Below are positions 5,845 to 8,117 of a stretch of 8,117 bases of DNA, one piece after another; positions within the stretch are counted from its first letter, which is position 1; each line of letters opens with the position of its first letter. The position numbers and the translations under genes are program-made. The notes under the pieces are model-generated. The model did no database searches, was not told the DNA's origin, and saw only the letters and a list, made by a program, of their open reading frames with translations. Source of the stretch: Polyangiaceae bacterium (lineage in GTDB: Bacteria > Myxococcota_A > Polyangia > Polyangiales > Polyangiaceae); contig JAICXU010000111.1 in the NCBI GenBank assembly GCA_025934595.1, positions 1 to 8,117 on the forward strand, read 5' to 3'.

Positions 5845-8117
5845 GTGTGGCTCTGGGCAGATCTGCTCTTCTTTCTTTGTGCCACGCTGCTCGTGCCGCG
5901 CGCTCGCGAGGGAGAGAGCAACATCTCGCTTGCGTCTACGACGTGGGGGCGTCCTCAGGGAAGCCGAGGAGCGTGGCGCCTCGCGGGCGCTGCCGTCCTA
6001 CTTGCCCAAGCACCGTTGCTGGCAGCGTTGCCATTCCTTCTCTTCTCACCACACGCGCTGCTGATTGGAGACGCAGGATCGCACGCGCGCATCGGGCAGG
6101 ACCTTGCAACTTTCGGCGCGCCACACGGCTGGATCGATACGTACGACGGCGGCTTTCCACTCGGCGTCAGCTACCCGCCTCTTGGATGGTGCGTGCTCGC
6201 GGCACTGATACGCCTCGGCGTTCCAACGATCGCGGCGATTCAATGCGTCGGCACGTTGCCGTATTTGGTCGCACCGTTCCTCGTCCTCGAAATCGGTCGC
6301 GCCGCCGGCGCGCGGCCGGCCGCAGCCGTGCTCGGCAGCATCTTGATGACATGGATCTCACCCTACAATTACTGGCTCGGTACGGAGCAGGCGTATTTGG
6401 GCATAGGTCTCGTTTCGCAGAGTCTCGCCGTGATCTGCGTGCTCTTCGCCATATGGTCCATCGTATGCACGACCGCCACGTGGCAGCCCGCGTTGGCGGG
6501 ATCGATGATGGCCGCTACCCATCCGCAGATCGCCGCCGCGCTCTGCATGGCGCTCCTCGTTCCCGTCGGCTTCGGATCACCTCCTGCGCGTCGGCGCATC
6601 GGCCTGCTCTTCGGTGCGATCATGGTGGCGGGCATCACACTCTATGGCCCGGGCCTCGCGACACTCCACGTTCCCTTCGGTTGGACACCCACTTCGTCGG
6701 AGTGGCGTTGGTGGATTACGGGCTATAGACCCGACCGCCTCCTCCTTTGGTTCGTGGACTATGAGCTCTTCGATTTCGGTGGCTCGTTGCCCGCCGTCAC
6801 CAGCGTCCTTGTCCTAGCCCTTCTCGTATTGCTCGCGCGGGCGCGCCGGCGCGTTCCCGCCGCCGTGTTCGTCACATTCGTTTGGGTGACCGCCCTCACG
6901 ATGCTCGGCCGAGCTCTCGACGACATCGGCCCGATCGGCGCTCGCCTCCTCTCCTTCTTGCAACCGCAACGTGCGTTCGCTTTGCTACCGTTCGCGTTGG
7001 CGGCTGCGATTACGTGTGCCGCGGAAGAAGCCGCAACCATCTGTGACGTTTTCGTCGATCGTTCACGTGCTCGCTCTTTCGCGCGAAACGCGATGTTCGT
7101 CTTTCCTGGATTGCTCGTCGCGGCTGTCGGCGTCGTCGCGCTTCCGCGCAAGACCGCGTGGATCCGCATGCGGGAAAAAACTGCACGAGCCACATATGAC
7201 GGGCACGGGCTCTGCGGTGCAAGCGCCTCCGCTTTGGATTGGGCGCGTCACCTCCCGCGCGGCGTAGGTCGACTCTCCGAAATTCAAACGGAAGGCTACA
7301 CGTACGAATGTTTCCCGCAGATCGGCGCGGAGCTCGGCAGCCCGAATCCTCTCGGCGTTTCACGCGGAGCCGGCGCGCACGTGGGGGTTCTGGCGGCGGC
7401 ATTCTCGAACCTCGATCGTACGGACCCCACGACGCGCGAACCCATCGCGCCGGCCACGAGCGCGCGCGCGGAGACGATGGGCGTGCGGTGGCTTCTCTAC
7501 GGCGTGAAGGATCGACCCGTCGGAGACTGGAAGGTCCTCGACGCGACGCCCGACATCGAGCTCGCCGAGCGCGTCGGCGGCACGGACACCGTCGGCGTCG
7601 GATGCGTTCGAGAACGATGGCGCGGCAGCGACGCGAGCCTTCGCGATGCGCTCTTCGACGATCTGCAGCACGCCGGTGATATCCTCGTCGATCCGCAGCG
7701 GCTGACCGCGCTCGGCGAGACCACCGGCCCGCGCGTCGTCGAGCCCATCGAGGCCGGCGATTGCGACGCTTCCCACGCCACCGTCACCGAGAAGCGGCGC
7801 GAGCCCGGTGCATACGAAGCCGACATCGATTCCCCCTCCCCCGTCGACGTCGTCATTCGCGCGACGATGCGTCTCGAACGCGACGCCTGCGACGGCGATG
7901 GCACCGAGAAAGACGCCGAGCCAATAGAAGCGAGGAGGGCTCACGATCGCCTCGACGTGATGCTTGCCGGAGGGCATGCGCGCGGACGGGAAGCCGGGCG
8001 CGACGACGGTGTCGGGCGCGGGCACGCCGTCGATGCGAATCACCCACGTGGGAAACGCCGTCGCGCGAATGACGACGTCGACGGGGGAGGGGGAATCGAT
8101 GTCGGCTTCGTATGCAC
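5833..8117 (+). CDS. GT-C/YfhO-like polytopic membrane protein, no stop in window; end rearranged after 7866
   Basis: The frame is open from ATG 5833 to the window edge without a stop. Residues 1-678 (to 7866) read as a coherent protein. About ten hydrophobic segments lie in 6-437. An early extracytoplasmic loop has GDAGSHARI (79-87) then DTYDGGFPLGVSYPPLGW (102-119), the pattern of PTPS-related/YfhO-type GT-C membrane proteins. A large soluble region follows (about 440-678). Such proteins are predicted glycosyltransferases using polyprenyl-linked sugars for envelope glycans; the substrate is unknown. After codon 678 the reading turns into Arg/Asp/Gly-rich sequence without family character. 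The expected continuation (AFPTWVIRIDGVPAP, then a membrane segment FYWLGVFLGAIAVAGVAF) lies reversed on the opposite strand between two inverted repeats. As drawn, the C-terminus is therefore displaced. No Shine-Dalgarno is seen; ATG 5833 is the first start in frame and fits a membrane segment at 6-22. Confidence 0.82.
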   Translation, partial: MLRHVWLWADLLFFLCATLLVPRAREGESNISLASTTWGRPQGSRGAWRLAGAAVLLAQAPLLAALPFLLFSPHALLIGDAGSHARIGQDLATFGAPHGWIDTYDGGFPLGVSYPPLGWCVLAALIRLGVPTIAAIQCVGTLPYLVAPFLVLEIGRAAGARPAAAVLGSILMTWISPYNYWLGTEQAYLGIGLVSQSLAVICVLFAIWSIVCTTATWQPALAGSMMAATHPQIAAALCMALLVPVGFGSPPARRRIGLLFGAIMVAGITLYGPGLATLHVPFGWTPTSSEWRWWITGYRPDRLLLWFVDYELFDFGGSLPAVTSVLVLALLVLLARARRRVPAAVFVTFVWVTALTMLGRALDDIGPIGARLLSFLQPQRAFALLPFALAAAITCAAEEAATICDVFVDRSRARSFARNAMFVFPGLLVAAVGVVALPRKTAWIRMREKTARATYDGHGLCGASASALDWARHLPRGVGRLSEIQTEGYTYECFPQIGAELGSPNPLGVSRGAGAHVGVLAAAFSNLDRTDPTTREPIAPATSARAETMGVRWLLYGVKDRPVGDWKVLDATPDIELAERVGGTDTVGVGCVRERWRGSDASLRDALFDDLQHAGDILVDPQRLTALGETTGPRVVEPIEAGDCDASHATVTEKRREPGAYEADIDSPSPVDVVIRATMRLERDACDGDGTEKDAEPIEARRAHDRLDVMLAGGHARGREAGRDDGVGRGHAVDANHPRGKRRRANDDVDGGGGIDVGFVC
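7808..7866 (+). repeat. Left arm of a 59-bp perfect inverted repeat
   Basis: The arm begins GTGCATACGAAGCCGACATC and ends GTCATTCGCGCGACG. It is the exact reverse complement of 8059-8117. In the + frame it encodes normal protein (YEADIDSPSP, VDVVIRAT), so this copy looks native to the membrane-protein gene. It contains the pyrimidine run TCCCCCTCCCCC (7831-7842). Confidence 0.97.
7867..8058 (-). pseudogene. Inverted C-terminal fragment of the YfhO-like membrane protein gene
   Basis: Read on the minus strand from 8058 to 7867 these 192 bases (64 codons) encode AFPTWVIRIDGVPAP, PSGKHHVEAIVSPP and a hydrophobic membrane segment FYWLGVFLGAIAVAGVAFE. That is the order seen at the C-terminal end of YfhO-type proteins: 'W...vDG.p', then 'pxGxHxv...P..f', then a last membrane helix. 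Read on the plus strand the same bases give Arg/Asp/Gly-rich sequence with no recognisable features. If flipped, the segment joins codon 678 of the plus-strand gene exactly in frame (VVIRAT + AFPTW). A longer open frame runs on along the minus strand past 7867, but there it is only antisense to the membrane-protein gene. I call it a displaced gene piece, not an independent gene. Confidence 0.75.
8059..8117 (-). repeat. Right arm of the 59-bp perfect inverted repeat, ending at the window edge
   Basis: This is the exact reverse complement of 7808-7866. Its outer end coincides with the last base of the window, so the true arm may be longer. Identity stops just inside the arm: 8058 inward no longer mirrors 7867 inward. 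In the plus frame it gives low-complexity RRANDDVDGGGGIDVGF, the antisense of native coding sequence, which suggests this copy is the duplicated one. Confidence 0.97.

Noticed and set aside
5675..6728. Plus-strand open frames (129 and 329 codons) overlapping the start of the long membrane protein
   Set aside because: Both are Arg/Cys/Ser-rich shadows. Only the frame from 5833 gives membrane segments and GT-C-like motifs.
7360..8043. Minus-strand open frame of 227 codons beginning MIRIDGVPAP
   Set aside because: Only its first ~60 residues look like protein, and they are the inverted fragment of the plus-strand membrane-protein gene. The rest is antisense to that gene.

Overview
The window is GC-rich with strong G/C bias at third codon positions. 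It carries a type IV pilus regulator next to pilin genes, a PEGA-domain protein and large polytopic envelope proteins. This fits a myxobacterium-like organism (Myxococcota/Deltaproteobacteria). That placement is an inference from gene content; there is no rRNA or other marker gene.

Layout, left to right: (1) the 3' end of a PEGA-domain protein gene (+), closed by a good intrinsic terminator; (2) a glutathione S-transferase-like gene on the minus strand, convergent with it; (3) a divergent sigma-54 activator of the NtrC/PilR type (+); (4) a 232-base gap holding a near-consensus -24/-12 (sigma-54) promoter immediately before a first type IV prepilin gene (+); (5) a very AT-rich 67-base spacer with a hairpin and a strong Shine-Dalgarno site, then a second, more canonical prepilin gene (+) with its own strong terminator; (6) a PAP2-superfamily membrane protein (-), convergent with the pilins; (7) a long GT-C/YfhO-like membrane protein (+), whose start overlaps the start of the PAP2 gene head to head and whose frame is still open at the window edge.

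The middle of the window reads as a regulatory unit: a PilR-like activator beside the sigma-54 promoter it would be expected to use, driving two different prepilins. No PilS sensor kinase or pilus assembly gene is adjacent. The first pilin appears to have almost no mRNA leader and no Shine-Dalgarno site, whereas the second has an excellent one.

The strongest anomaly is at the right edge. Bases 7808-7866 recur as an exact 59-bp inverted copy at 8059-8117, and the 192 bases between them are reversed relative to the coding sense of the long membrane-protein gene. Flipping that segment back joins, exactly at a codon boundary, a recognisable YfhO-like C-terminus. This is either a real invertible segment or a fold-back/assembly artefact. 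The second arm stops exactly at the window edge, so the window cannot decide, and I lean towards artefact.
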